64,000 bases of DNA. It comes from Burkholderia sp. E7m39. Its GTDB lineage: Bacteria; Pseudomonadota; Gammaproteobacteria; Burkholderiales; Burkholderiaceae. The stretch spans positions 121,442 to 185,441 of the forward strand of contig BBSL01000034.1 in NCBI GenBank assembly GCA_001319865.1. Direction: 5' to 3'. The notes under the pieces were generated by a model. The model did not search any database, was not told the DNA's origin, and saw nothing but the letters and a program-made list of their open reading frames with translations. A program made the position numbers and the translations under genes. Each line of letters opens with the position of its first letter. Within the stretch, counting starts at the first letter, position 1. This document shows positions 48,131-56,876 of the stretch, in pieces.

Positions 48131-48577
48131 TTAGTCGCGAACCACGTCGGCCCAGCAATTCGGCGTCTCGTACAGACGCACTTTGTGCAGACGCAGGTTC
48201 ACGCCGTAATGCGCGTCATAAACGTTGGCGAGAATGTCGAATGCGACGGCGGCGAGGTTTTCGACGGTCGGAATGCGATCGAGCGCGACCGTCTTGTGTC
48301 CCGCCATCGAATCGAGGAAGCCGCGCACCTGCGTATCGCCTTCATAGACGAGAAACGCGTGATCCCACTTGTCGACGAGATGCTCGTTCGCGAGCGCCTT
48401 CACGTCGGCGAAATCCATCACCATGCCGCGATCGGGCGCGCCTTCCGTTTCGACCAGATCGCCTTGCAGCGTGATTTCGAGCACGTAGCGATGGCCGTGC
48501 AGATTGCGGCACTGGCTGCGGTGATCGGGGATGCGGTGGCCCGCGTCGAATTCGAGTTTTCGGGTAATCGTCAGCAC
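48131..48577 (-). CDS. queD: 6-carboxy-5,6,7,8-tetrahydropterin synthase (queuosine pathway)
   Basis: A 148-residue QueD converting dihydroneopterin triphosphate to 6-carboxytetrahydropterin. Zinc ligands are His14 (DAGHRI), His27 and His29 (NLHGHRY); catalytic Cys23 is in QCRNLHGH, and a C-terminal ETPNCWADV follows the glutamate of the substrate site. The queC-queE-queD genes run on the minus strand in the order queC, queE, queD; queD starts 7 bases after queE stops. Confidence 0.95.
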   Translation of the reverse strand: MLTITRKLEFDAGHRIPDHRSQCRNLHGHRYVLEITLQGDLVETEGAPDRGMVMDFADVKALANEHLVDKWDHAFLVYEGDTQVRGFLDSMAGHKTVALDRIPTVENLAAVAFDILANVYDAHYGVNLRLHKVRLYETPNCWADVVRD

Positions 48578-48583
48578 GGCAAG

Positions 48584-49216
48584 TCAGGGAATGTTCAGAT
48601 ACTTGTGAGTCTGCATCGACAGCCGCCATTGCGGATGGCGCTTGCACCAGTCGATCGCGAGCTTCGTGTTGATATCGCGCGACGGGCCGTCCATCGGCTG
48701 GACGAGGAAATAGTCGAAGTCGAGCTTTGCGTAGTCGGCAAGACGCTGGTTGTCCTGCGGCACGACCACTTTCAGTTCGTTGCCTTTGGTCTGCACGAGC
48801 GGCGCGTCGGCCTTCGGGCTCACGCAGATCCAATCGATCGTGTCGAGGACGGGCAACGAACCGTTGGTTTCGATCGCGATTTCGAACCCTTGCGCATGCA
48901 ATGCGTCGACGAGCGGCTGGTCGATCTGCAGCATCGGCTCGCCGCCCGTACACACGACGAAGCGCTGGCTCTCGCCTTCCGGCCACAACGATGCGATTTT
49001 CGCCGCGAGTTGTTCCGGCGTGCGGAATTTGCCGCCGTTCTCGCCATCGGTGCCGACAAAGTCCGTGTCGCAAAACTTGCACACCGCTTCCGCGCGATCT
49101 TCCTCGCGGCCCGACCACAGGTTACATCCGGCGAACCGGCAAAACACAGCCGGACGACCGGCGTTCGCGCCCTCGCCCTGCAATGTGTAGAAGATTTCCT
49201 TGACCGCGTAAGTCAT
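48584..49216 (-). CDS. queE: 7-carboxy-7-deazaguanine synthase (radical SAM)
   Basis: A 210-residue radical SAM enzyme rearranging carboxytetrahydropterin to 7-carboxy-7-deazaguanine. The cluster-binding motif is the unusual C-X14-C-X2-C (Cys31, Cys46, Cys49), as in the structurally studied Burkholderia enzyme, instead of CX3CX2C. The SAM-binding glycine-rich VCTGGEPMLQ follows. It is the middle gene of queC-queE-queD. Confidence 0.95.
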   Translation of the reverse strand: MTYAVKEIFYTLQGEGANAGRPAVFCRFAGCNLWSGREEDRAEAVCKFCDTDFVGTDGENGGKFRTPEQLAAKIASLWPEGESQRFVVCTGGEPMLQIDQPLVDALHAQGFEIAIETNGSLPVLDTIDWICVSPKADAPLVQTKGNELKVVVPQDNQRLADYAKLDFDYFLVQPMDGPSRDINTKLAIDWCKRHPQWRLSMQTHKYLNIP

Positions 49217-49292
49217 GCTGCTGTCTGCCTGATGCTCCGTGAAGCGTGTTCGATGTGCCCGCGATGTTACGTGTTTTGTTGCCCGTCTCGTA

Positions 49293-50024
49293 TTACGCCG
49301 GTTCCGTGACCTGCTCGCCCTTCAGATACGCCTCGTAGCCGCGCTTGCGCAAGCGGCAGGCCGGGCATTCGCCGCAGCCGAAGCCCCACGCATGCAGTTC
49401 CGCGCGCTCGCCGAGATAGCAGGTGTGCGTTTCGACGCGAACCAGCTCGACCAGTTCGTCGCCGCCCAGCTCGTGCGCGAGTCGCCACGTGTCGGCCTTG
49501 TCGATCCACATCAGCGGCGTTTCCAGCACGAAACGGCTGTCCATGCCGAGGTTCAGCGCGACTTGCAGTGCCTTCATCGTGTCGTCGCGGCAATCCGGGT
49601 AACCCGAAAAGTCCGTCTCGCACATGCCGCCGACCAGCACGCGCAACCCGCGCCGATAAGCGATCGCCGCCGCAATCGTCATGAACATCAGATTGCGGCC
49701 GGGCACGAACGTGTTCGGCAAGCCGTTGGACGCCGCGTGAATTTCGATCTCGCGCGTCATCGCGGTATCGCTGATCGAGCCGAGCACGGACAGGTCGATC
49801 ATGTGATCGTCGCCGAGCCGCTCGCCCCATTGGGGAAACGTGCGCGCCACCGCATTGCGAAAGCCGTCGCGGCATTCGAGCTCGACACGATGCCGCTGGC
49901 CGTAATCGAAACCCAGCGTTTCAACGGTTTCGTATCGATCGAGCGCCCAGGCGAGACATGTGGCCGAATCCTGGCCACCGGAAAACAGCACCAGGGCGCT
50001 ACTCTTGGCGTCTTTGCGGGTCAC
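49293..50024 (-). CDS. queC: 7-cyano-7-deazaguanine synthase
   Basis: A 243-residue adenine-nucleotide-hydrolase-fold enzyme making preQ0. The ATP pyrophosphatase loop is SGGQDS (residues 15-20) and four C-terminal cysteines, including CGECPAC, bind zinc. I chose GTG at 50024 because GGAG precedes it at seven bases and the protein then begins directly before [11 protein letters not shown]; the open frame continues to 50261 without homology. First gene of queC-queE-queD. No preQ1-type riboswitch is evident in the upstream 380 bases. Confidence 0.95.
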   Translation of the reverse strand: MTRKDAKSSALVLFSGGQDSATCLAWALDRYETVETLGFDYGQRHRVELECRDGFRNAVARTFPQWGERLGDDHMIDLSVLGSISDTAMTREIEIHAASNGLPNTFVPGRNLMFMTIAAAIAYRRGLRVLVGGMCETDFSGYPDCRDDTMKALQVALNLGMDSRFVLETPLMWIDKADTWRLAHELGGDELVELVRVETHTCYLGERAELHAWGFGCGECPACRLRKRGYEAYLKGEQVTEPA

Positions 50025-50240
50025 CGTGAAACTCCGTGTAGTTGATTGCCGCGCGCGAATGGCGACTCGCTGCCGGCCGGCCCACGGCTGGCGAGCCGAA
50101 CCGCCGCGCGGCGCGGGCCGGCGTTGACACCGGCTCAAGCAGTATAGGCCGCGACTTTCGCGCGCCAAGCTGCCGCAGCTTATACCGCTGATCGCCCGCC
50201 AGAGAGTTTCACGCTGTGCGATGCCTCGGGCCCGAAACGA

Positions 50241-50273
50241 AAAAGGACTTGCGAAGATCACGCGGCAAGTCCT
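50241..50273 (-). terminator. second rho-independent terminator downstream of tRNA-Phe
   Basis: On the minus strand AAGGACTTGC pairs with GCAAGTCCTT around an 11-base loop and is followed by TTTTTCGTTT. It is about 100 bases after the first terminator of the tRNA. Confidence 0.8.
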
Positions 50274-50370
50274 TGATAAAAACCGATTTTATCATGCAGC
50301 GCCAAGCGCCGCTCGGGCCCGGATTGCGAGCCATGAAAGCCAGCTGTGACGACATATCGTCCGCACATAG

Positions 50371-50405
50371 GAAAAGCCCCAGGAATCTTGCGATTTCCTG
50401 GGGCT
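50371..50405 (-). terminator. rho-independent terminator of tRNA-Phe
   Basis: On the minus strand AGCCCCAGGAA pairs with TTCCTGGGGCT around a nine-base loop, followed by TTTTCC. It begins seven bases after the tRNA end. Confidence 0.88.
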
Positions 50406-50411
50406 GAATCC

Positions 50412-50487
50412 TGGTGGCCTGGGGCGGAATCGAACCACCGACACGCGGATTTTCAATCCGCTGCTCTACCAACTGAGCTACCGGGCC
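50412..50487 (-). tRNA. tRNA-Phe (anticodon GAA)
   Basis: A 76-base tRNA including the encoded CCA. The D arm has AGCTCAGTTGGTAGAGC, the anticodon arm GCGGATTGAAAATCCGC with GAA at positions 34-36, and the T arm GGTGGTTCGATTCCGCC. The acceptor stem GGCCCGG pairs with CCAGGCC except for a C-A mismatch at position 5-68. It charges with phenylalanine and reads UUC/UUU codons. Confidence 0.97.
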
Positions 50488-50559
50488 AACGAAGAAGCGA
50501 GAGTATAGCAAGCAGTTTTGCGTTCCTCAAGCCCCTCGCGAAAAAAACTTCAGCGGGTG

Positions 50560-51249
50560 TTATTCGCCCTTGTTCTTGCCGAGATCGACGCCGAGCTGCT
50601 TGAGCTTGCGATACAGGTGCGTGCGCTCGAGCCCCGTCTTTTCCGCGACGCGCGTCATGCTGCCGTTCTCGCGCGCGAGGTGGTACTCGAAGTACGCGCG
50701 CTCGAATGCGTCGCGTGCATCGCGCAGCGGAATGTCGAATGAAATCGACGCAGTCTGCGCGGACAACATGCCGCCGCCGAGGCTATCGGCCGACATCATC
50801 GGCAGCGCCGCCGCCGACGCCACGGCGGACGCATTCGCCGCCAGCACCGGCTTGGGCGCCACGCCGCCCGCTGCCGGCGCTGCGCTGCCGCGCGCGAGGC
50901 CCTGCTCGACCGCCTTCAGCAGCTTCTGCAGCGCGATCGGCTTTTCGAGGAAGTTGAGCGCGCCGATCTTCGTCGCTTCGACGGCCGTGTCGATGGTCGC
51001 GTGGCCCGACATCATGATGACGGGCATCGTCAACGTGCCCTGCGCTGCCCACTCCTTGAGCAACGTGACGCCATCGGTATCGGGCATCCAGATGTCGAGG
51101 AGCACCAGGTCGGGTGCCTGACGAAGCCGGTAGTCGCGCGCCTCCTGCGCGTTTTCCGCGACCTCGACGACATGCCCTTCGTCGCTCAGGATCTCCGAGA
51201 GCAATTCCCGGATGCCCATTTCATCATCTACCACCAGGATGGTTGCCAT
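50560..51249 (-). CDS. NtrX-like response regulator without AAA+ domain
   Basis: A 229-residue regulator. Receiver domain with Asp8/Asp9, phosphoacceptor Asp52 in LLDIWMPDTDG and Lys103 in FLEKPIAL; a low-complexity Ala/Pro linker (about 120-165); and a C-terminal Fis-type helix-turn-helix MTRVAEKTGLERTHLYRKLK. Classical NtrX has a sigma-54 AAA+ ATPase domain between these, which is absent here, so it cannot act as a sigma-54 activator. It directly abuts the NtrY-like kinase gene (stop and start adjacent), forming a two-component pair. Confidence 0.88.
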   Translation of the reverse strand: MATILVVDDEMGIRELLSEILSDEGHVVEVAENAQEARDYRLRQAPDLVLLDIWMPDTDGVTLLKEWAAQGTLTMPVIMMSGHATIDTAVEATKIGALNFLEKPIALQKLLKAVEQGLARGSAAPAAGGVAPKPVLAANASAVASAAALPMMSADSLGGGMLSAQTASISFDIPLRDARDAFERAYFEYHLARENGSMTRVAEKTGLERTHLYRKLKQLGVDLGKNKGE

Positions 51250-53673
51250 TTAAGCTGCCCTTGTCTGCACTGTTGCTTTTGTCTTTCCCTGCGATGCACC
51301 GCTGCCGCCGTGCGCCGCCTGCGGCCCGCTTCCTGGTGCCGCAGCCTTGTCGTCTGCGAGTTGAAGGAAGAGGATGGAAATTTGCGCGCCTTCGATCACA
51401 TCGCCTGCTTTCAGACGGTTGCGTATGTCGATTCGCGCGCCGTGTTCATCGACGATCTTCTTGACCATGGCAAGTCCAAGACCTGTTCCTTTGGCCTTGG
51501 TCGTCACGTAAGGTTCGAACGCGCGCGTGAGGATGCGCGCGGGGAAGCCCGGACCGTTGTCCGACACGGTCAATCGCACCGCGACGCTCGTTTTGCCGTC
51601 GGCATCGGGATCGCCATATTCTACTGTCCTCGTCTCGAGCAACACACGAGGGTGCTGGACGTCGGCCACGGCGTCCTGCGCGTTCTGCAGCAGGTTATGG
51701 ATCACCTGACGCAATTGCGTCGCGTCACCGCGTATAACGGGCAAGGCCCCCATTTCGACGACAATCGCGCTCTTGCCTTCTTCGATTCCGTACAGCGTGA
51801 GCACTTCGCTCACGAGTTCGTTCAGTTGCAGATTCGCGAGCACGGCAGGCGGCGTGCGCGCGTAGTCGCGGAAATCGTCGACCATCTGCTTCATCGCCGC
51901 GACCTGATTCACGATTGTAGTGGCGCCGCGTTTCAATACGTCGGCATCCGACGGCGCGAGCTTGTCGGCGAGTTTCATCTGCAGGCGCTCGGCTGACAGC
52001 TGGATCGGCGTGAGCGGATTCTTGATCTCATGCGCGAGACGCCGCGCGACTTCGCCCCACGCAATGGAACGCTGTGCGGAGATCACGTCGGAGATATCGT
52101 CGAACACGACGACATAGCCAGAGGTCTCCTCATCGTCGCTGTCGTTGCCCGCCGTCGACACGAGCCGCGCGCCGCGCGCGAGCAGCGTCAGCGGTTCGGA
52201 CTCGCCGGGAATCTGCAGCGCCATCTGCTGCTGCCAGTGGCCCGTGTCGCCCTGATCGTCGCCGCCCGCCGCTTCGAGATCGGCGAACGCCTTGCGCACC
52301 ATCGTGCCGAACTCGCTCGACACGCCGATGCGATCCAGCGACGAACCGAGCAGCGACGCAAACGGCTGCCGGAAAATACGCTCCGCGCCGCGATTGACCG
52401 TCGTCAGGCGGAACTGCCGGTCGAACACAAACACGCCCGCCGTGAGGTTGGCAAGAATGCTTTCGAGGTACGCCTTCGAATGCTCGAGCGCGACGCGGTT
52501 CGCCTCGACAGCGAGGCGTGCCTCCGACAACTGCCGCGTCATCGCGTTGAACGACTGCGTGAGGAAGCCGAGTTCGTCGCGCGACTTGATTTCGCGCTTG
52601 GGCGTGTAGTCGCCCTCCGTCACTTCCTTCGTGCCTTGCGCGAGCAGGAACAGCGGCCGTGCGAGCTGATTGCCGAGCGCGAGCGCGAGCATCATCGCGA
52701 TGAACGTGGCGAGGAACAGCGCGAGCGTCAGCGTGCCGATGTACATCTTGCGCAAGCCCGTGCGCCCGATCGCCTTCTCCTGATATTCGCGATATGCGCG
52801 CTGCACGGCATCCGCATTGCGCGCGAGGCTTTGCGACACGGGCTGCGTGAGTTGCAGGAAGCGCTCGGTTGGCTGCAGCAGCGACGCGTTGCTGTCGGGA
52901 ATGCGCTGCACGACGCGCAGCCGCAATGCGCCCTTCGCGCCGCGCACTTTCGGATCGCCGTCCACTTCGCCTTCGATCGACGCGAAGCCGCGGCCGCGCG
53001 CCTGCTCGATCATCAGCGGCGTGGGCAGATCGCCCGGCATCAGCGACGCGTAGTTGCTGGTTGCCTGCGCGACCACGTGCATGTCGGGCGCCGCGCCCGA
53101 CATGCTGCGCGACGGCTCGACGATCGTCGCATCCTGCACGCCGAACTGATCGCGCAGACGCAACAGCGTCAGCGTCGTGCCGGCGGAATCAGCGCTCGCG
53201 AGCTGCTCGGCCATCAGGCGGCCCTTGGTTTGCAGGTCGGACAGCGACGCGTCGAGCATGCCGCGGCCCAGGTTCAAGCCGGACGTCAGCGCCGTTTCGA
53301 CATTCACGTCGAACCACGACTCGATGCTGCGCGACACGAACTGATACGACACGATGTAGATGATGCCGCCCGGCACCACGCCGACCAGCGCGAAGAAGAA
53401 CGCAAGCTTGGCGAGCAGCCGCGTGCCGAACTTGCCCTTGCGTAGTCGCGTGACGATGATCACCACGAGCACCGCGACGATCAGCATGAAGATCAGCGCG
53501 ACAGCGACGTTGGCGGCATACAGCCAGCCGTAATAGCGGTCGAAGAACTCGGTGTTCGCGCTCGCGGCCGCGAGCAGCACGAGCAGCAGGACGGCCGTCA
53601 CCGCCACCGTCGACACGAGCAATCTGACGACGATGCTGCTGACACTGGTGGCGCGGCGCACTCTATTTAGCAC
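51250..53673 (-). CDS. NtrY-like membrane sensor histidine kinase
   Basis: An 807-residue kinase. N-terminal transmembrane helices (about 18-38, 52-76, 88-110), an extracytoplasmic sensor region (about 112-310), a helix near 312-334, HAMP domain (about 335-390), PAS domain (about 405-530), H-box LAHEIKNPLTPIQLSAERL with His548, and ATP-binding boxes NAQDAV, DNGPGFP and GTGLGLAMVKKI. A Gly/Ala tail ends the protein. NtrY/NtrX pairs govern nitrogen, redox and envelope functions; the signal is unknown here. Its start overlaps the DUF4390 gene by 11 bases. Confidence 0.9.
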   Translation of the reverse strand: MLNRVRRATSVSSIVVRLLVSTVAVTAVLLLVLLAAASANTEFFDRYYGWLYAANVAVALIFMLIVAVLVVIIVTRLRKGKFGTRLLAKLAFFFALVGVVPGGIIYIVSYQFVSRSIESWFDVNVETALTSGLNLGRGMLDASLSDLQTKGRLMAEQLASADSAGTTLTLLRLRDQFGVQDATIVEPSRSMSGAAPDMHVVAQATSNYASLMPGDLPTPLMIEQARGRGFASIEGEVDGDPKVRGAKGALRLRVVQRIPDSNASLLQPTERFLQLTQPVSQSLARNADAVQRAYREYQEKAIGRTGLRKMYIGTLTLALFLATFIAMMLALALGNQLARPLFLLAQGTKEVTEGDYTPKREIKSRDELGFLTQSFNAMTRQLSEARLAVEANRVALEHSKAYLESILANLTAGVFVFDRQFRLTTVNRGAERIFRQPFASLLGSSLDRIGVSSEFGTMVRKAFADLEAAGGDDQGDTGHWQQQMALQIPGESEPLTLLARGARLVSTAGNDSDDEETSGYVVVFDDISDVISAQRSIAWGEVARRLAHEIKNPLTPIQLSAERLQMKLADKLAPSDADVLKRGATTIVNQVAAMKQMVDDFRDYARTPPAVLANLQLNELVSEVLTLYGIEEGKSAIVVEMGALPVIRGDATQLRQVIHNLLQNAQDAVADVQHPRVLLETRTVEYGDPDADGKTSVAVRLTVSDNGPGFPARILTRAFEPYVTTKAKGTGLGLAMVKKIVDEHGARIDIRNRLKAGDVIEGAQISILFLQLADDKAAAPGSGPQAAHGGSGASQGKTKATVQTRAA

Positions 53674-54253
53674 GTTCGGTCACCGTGAAGGTAAAACGCT
53701 TCCAGTCGGAAGCAAGATTCCAGTCGCGGTTGTTGACCGCGTCGATCTGGAACGGCTTGGGCATCAGCGCGATATCGAGCTGCATGCGCACCGATGCCGT
53801 GTACGTTTCGCCCGCGCGCACCTGGTTGCGATCGATCACATGCCACGACGTGACATGCTTGATGACGGCCAGCGCTTCGGCGAGCGAAGCGAAGCCAAGC
53901 TGCAGGCCGCCCGACGACACGCGGTACTCGCGAGTAAGCGGCTGGAACGAGAGACGAATGCTTTGCGATACGCTCACCGGTTGTTCGTCGAACCAGTACC
54001 AGCGCGGCCGGCTCAGTTCGAAGTCCGTTGTGAAGTAAAGCGGAATGCCTTTGTTGACGGCGTCTTCAAGGTTGCTGTTCAGCTCGAACTCGAAGCGCGC
54101 ATCGAGGCTCCACCCGCTACCGTCGGATTGCAGGGACGCGCGTTGCACGGCGATCGATTCGGCTCGCGCCGACCCGGCTGACGTCAGCCAAAGAGCCAGC
54201 GCAATCCAGAGCGCGGCCACGAGCCGAAGCGGAAGAAAGCGTTTGATGATCAC
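53663..54253 (-). CDS. DUF4390 family exported protein
   Basis: A 196-residue protein with an N-terminal signal sequence (LRLVAALWIALALWLTSAG, cleavage near ARAE) followed by a beta-rich domain containing FELNSNLEDAVNKGIPLYF and RSRWYWFDE-like RPRWYWFDEQPV. DUF4390 proteins are always near the ntrYX pair in this lineage; the role is unknown. The start is the GTG at 54253, overlapping the rsmB stop as GTGA, so translation is coupled to rsmB. Confidence 0.85.
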   Translation of the reverse strand: MIIKRFLPLRLVAALWIALALWLTSAGSARAESIAVQRASLQSDGSGWSLDARFEFELNSNLEDAVNKGIPLYFTTDFELSRPRWYWFDEQPVSVSQSIRLSFQPLTREYRVSSGGLQLGFASLAEALAVIKHVTSWHVIDRNQVRAGETYTASVRMQLDIALMPKPFQIDAVNNRDWNLASDWKRFTFTVTERAK

Positions 54254-55677
54254 CGTTTCTGAAAGCGCGCGTAGAAGAATCCGTCGTGGTCTAAGCTCGA
54301 ACCAGTGCTTTGTCCGGCGCGGGAACCAGCCGATACGTCGGCGGGCGCGCGGGCGACTGCAGGGAGCAGTTGCCCCGGCGCGTCCAATCGTACCGCATCC
54401 GCGTGTCGGTTTCCAAACCACTGGGCCTGCAACTCGCCCTCTTCCGGAAAGATCGAGCACGTAACGTACAGCAATTCGCCGCCCGGTTTGACGAGTGGCC
54501 ACAGCGCTTCGAGAATGCGCCGCTGCTCGTCGACGAGCGCAGGAATGTCCGACGCGCGACGCAGCCAGCGGATATCCGGATGCCGTCGCACGATGCCCGA
54601 AGCCGAGCACGGCACGTCGGCGAGAATGCGGTCGAAGGGCTGATCGGCGGCGTCGTGCCACTGCGCGGGATTGCCCGCGTCGCCGACGCGCACTTGCGCG
54701 TGCAAGCCTAGACGCTGCAGGTTTTCGCCGATACGGCGAGCCCGCGTCGCGTCGCTTTCGAGCGCGATCAGATCGATATCGGCGAGTTCCAGCAGATGCC
54801 CCGTCTTCCCCCCAGGCGCCGCGCACGCGTCGAGCACGCGCATGCCGTCGCGCACGCCGAGCCATTGCGCGGCGAGTTGCGCGCCCGCGTCCTGCACGGA
54901 AACGACGCCCTCGTTGAAACCCGGAATGCGGTCCACGGGCATGGGCGTATCGAGACGCACGGCATGATCGCCCGCTTGCGTCGCGGCAATCTGATGCTCG
55001 CGCAACGTTTGCAGATAAGCGTCGACGGTAGCGCGGCGCGCGTTCACGCGCAGCGTCAGCGGACCTTGCGTGTTGCCGGCGGCGAGCATGGCCTGCCACG
55101 CGTCGGGCCACGCCGCCCGAACGACGTCGATCCACCAGACCGGGTAGTTCCAGCGAGCGACGGCGTCGCGATCGGCTTCGGCGAGCAGCGCTTCGCGCTC
55201 GCGCAGGAAGTTGCGCAGCACCGCGTTGACCAGTCCCTTCGCAAACGCATACTCGCGCCGCGCGCCAATCGCATTCACGGCCTGATCGACGACCGTGAAG
55301 GGCGCATACGCAGCGTTGCTCTCGTCATCGGCCAGTAACGCGAGCGCGCATGCGAGCACATGCGCGACGTGCGGCGGCGGCGCCTTGCGCACCAGCCTGG
55401 CGACCAGCCATTCGGCCGTGCCGAGCCGGCGCATCGTCCGGTAGGCGATGTCCTGGACGGCACCGCGCGATGCCGCCGCGACGCCTTCTGGCTGCGCCAC
55501 GAAAATCGAATGCAGCGCTGCCGGCAACGCCGCGCCCTGACGGACCGCGCCGACGGCCTGCGCGGCGCAATCGAGCGCGAAGCCGAGGGATTCGGGCGCG
55601 AGATGGAGCATCGATAGTCGGTTGTCGCGTGAACGCTGCGACGGCGCAGCACGATGCGGGGAAGGCTTTCGGGTCAT
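54250..55677 (-). CDS. rsmB: 16S rRNA m5C967 methyltransferase RsmB
   Basis: A 475-residue NusB-fused rRNA methyltransferase. The N-terminal NusB-like domain (about 30-165) is followed by a Rossmann methyltransferase domain with VLDACAAPGGKTGHLLEL (SAM-binding) and the two catalytic cysteines in DVPCSASGIVRRHPD and LLYVTCSIFPEE. It methylates C967 of 16S rRNA. The ATG at 55677 (MTRKPSPHRAAPS) gives the expected start; upstream in-frame sequence to 55839 lies in an intergenic region that includes part of a terminator. First of the rsmB-DUF4390-ntrY-ntrX run. Confidence 0.93.
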   Translation of the reverse strand: MTRKPSPHRAAPSQRSRDNRLSMLHLAPESLGFALDCAAQAVGAVRQGAALPAALHSIFVAQPEGVAAASRGAVQDIAYRTMRRLGTAEWLVARLVRKAPPPHVAHVLACALALLADDESNAAYAPFTVVDQAVNAIGARREYAFAKGLVNAVLRNFLREREALLAEADRDAVARWNYPVWWIDVVRAAWPDAWQAMLAAGNTQGPLTLRVNARRATVDAYLQTLREHQIAATQAGDHAVRLDTPMPVDRIPGFNEGVVSVQDAGAQLAAQWLGVRDGMRVLDACAAPGGKTGHLLELADIDLIALESDATRARRIGENLQRLGLHAQVRVGDAGNPAQWHDAADQPFDRILADVPCSASGIVRRHPDIRWLRRASDIPALVDEQRRILEALWPLVKPGGELLYVTCSIFPEEGELQAQWFGNRHADAVRLDAPGQLLPAVARAPADVSAGSRAGQSTGSSLDHDGFFYARFQKR

Positions 55678-55837
55678 GGACAGGCAGAAAACGCGCGCGC
55701 GGAGTGTCGCGCAAACGCCACATTGTAGCGTGCCGCGGATGGCGGGCAGGCCCGCCCGCGGCTCATATGCGAAGCGGATACTTTCGAAACGACGATCAGC
55801 GCGGCGAGCCCGTCTGAACCGACCGTGCATGAACGAC

Positions 55838-55862
55838 AAAGGGCGAGTTGCGCTCGCCCTTT
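55838..55862 (-). terminator. rho-independent terminator of htpX
   Basis: AAAGGGCGAG pairs with CTCGCCCTTT around a five-base loop. It lies 50 bases after the htpX stop on the minus strand and before rsmB. Confidence 0.8.
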
Positions 55863-55912
55863 CGGATGGCTGCCGCGAGGTCCCGGCTGGAAGACGGAAC
55901 CTCGCGCCCTGT

Positions 55913-56771
55913 TTAGTCGAACCGCCCTGTACGGGCCATCTCCATCAGCCGCGCGATGCGTTCCTCCGTCGCCGGGTGCGTCGAAAACAGGTTCTGGATA
56001 CCACCGCCCGACAGCGGATTCATGATCATCATCTGCGCGGTGGCGGGGTGCGCCTCGGCCGTCGGGAACGGGATGCCGTTCGCGTAGCGATGGATCTTGT
56101 CCAGCGCCGACGCGAGCGCCTGCGGATCACCCGAAATCCGCGCACCGCCGCGGTCCGCTTCGAACTCCCGCGCGCGCGAAATCGCCATCTGGATCAGCGC
56201 ACCCGCAATTGGCGCCAGCAGCGCGACCGCGATGCTGGCGATCGGATTCGCCGGACGGCCGTTTTCGTCGCGGACCGCCAAAAAACATCGCGAAGTTAGC
56301 CAGCGCCGAAATCGCACCCGCCATCGTCGCCGAAATGGTGGAGATGAGGATGTCGCGGTGCTTCACGTGCGCTAGTTCGTGTGCCATCACCCCGCGCATT
56401 TCGCGCTCGGACAGAACACGCAGAATGCCCGTGGTCGCCGCAACGGCCGCATGCTGGGGGTTGCGGCCCGTCGCGAACGCATTCGGCTGGTCTTCGTCGA
56501 TCAGGTAGACGCGCGGCATGGGCAGCTCAGCGCGCGTGGCGAGCTCGCGCACCATCCGGTAGAACTGCGGCGCGCTCGTTTCATCCACTTCCTGCGCGTT
56601 GTACATGCGCAGCACCATCTTGTCCGAAAACCAGTAGGAGAAGAAATTCATGCCCAGCGCAATCAGCAGCGCGAGCATCATGCCCCGCTGGCCACCGATC
56701 ATGCCGCCGATCACGACGAAGAGTGCCGTAATCGCGGCCATCAGCATCGCGGTTTTTATCCAGTTGAACAT
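55913..56771 (-). pseudogene. htpX: membrane zinc metalloprotease HtpX gene, one-base frameshift
   Basis: Minus-strand HtpX starts at ATG 56771 (AAGGAG ribosome-binding site; [20 protein letters not shown]) with two N-terminal helices and the zinc site HELAH at residues 131-135. Near residue 166 ([11 protein letters not shown]) the frame leaves homology and stops at 56127. The rest of HtpX ([19 protein letters not shown]… to ARTGRFD) continues in another frame to 55913. Removing one base near 56271-56275 (GGTCCGCGAC to GGTCGCGAC on the minus strand) restores a 285-residue protein of normal length. HtpX normally degrades misfolded membrane proteins. A candidate heat-shock promoter precedes it. 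Confidence 0.9.
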
Positions 56772-56848
56772 ATACAGGACTCCTTGCCCGTCACTTGGTT
56801 CTTTACTCATGCCGCCGATTCGCGGCGAACGATTGTAAGCGAACTGTT

Positions 56849-56876
56849 AGATAGGGACGAGCGGGAAAAATTCAAT
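56849..56876 (-). promoter_or_regulatory. candidate sigma-32 (heat-shock) promoter of htpX
   Basis: On the minus strand ATTGAAT (56870-56876), 13-base spacer, then CCCTATCT (56849-56856), close to the heat-shock pattern. It overlaps the end of the LysE gene and lies 78 bases before the htpX start. Confidence 0.5.

Larger units (their letters stand above)
50025..50411. other. gene-free stretch between queC and tRNA-Phe, with two minus-strand terminators
   Basis: About 385 bases. Contains two terminators reading on the minus strand (50241-50273 and 50371-50405) and an AT-rich inverted repeat GATAAAA/TTTTATC at 50275-50293. The first part (50025-50230) is the queC upstream region and holds no named element. 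The segment between the terminators is a possible small-RNA unit (see findings). Confidence 0.5.

Noticed and set aside
49293..50261. QueC with a long N-terminal extension
   Set aside because: The GTG at 50024 with GGAG gives the usual QueC start; the extra 79 residues are Arg-rich and unlike the family.
50209..50511. Minus-strand 100-codon frame through tRNA-Phe
   Set aside because: It reads through the tRNA and both terminators; the translation is the familiar false protein produced by tRNA genes (VAQLVEQRIENPRVGGS).
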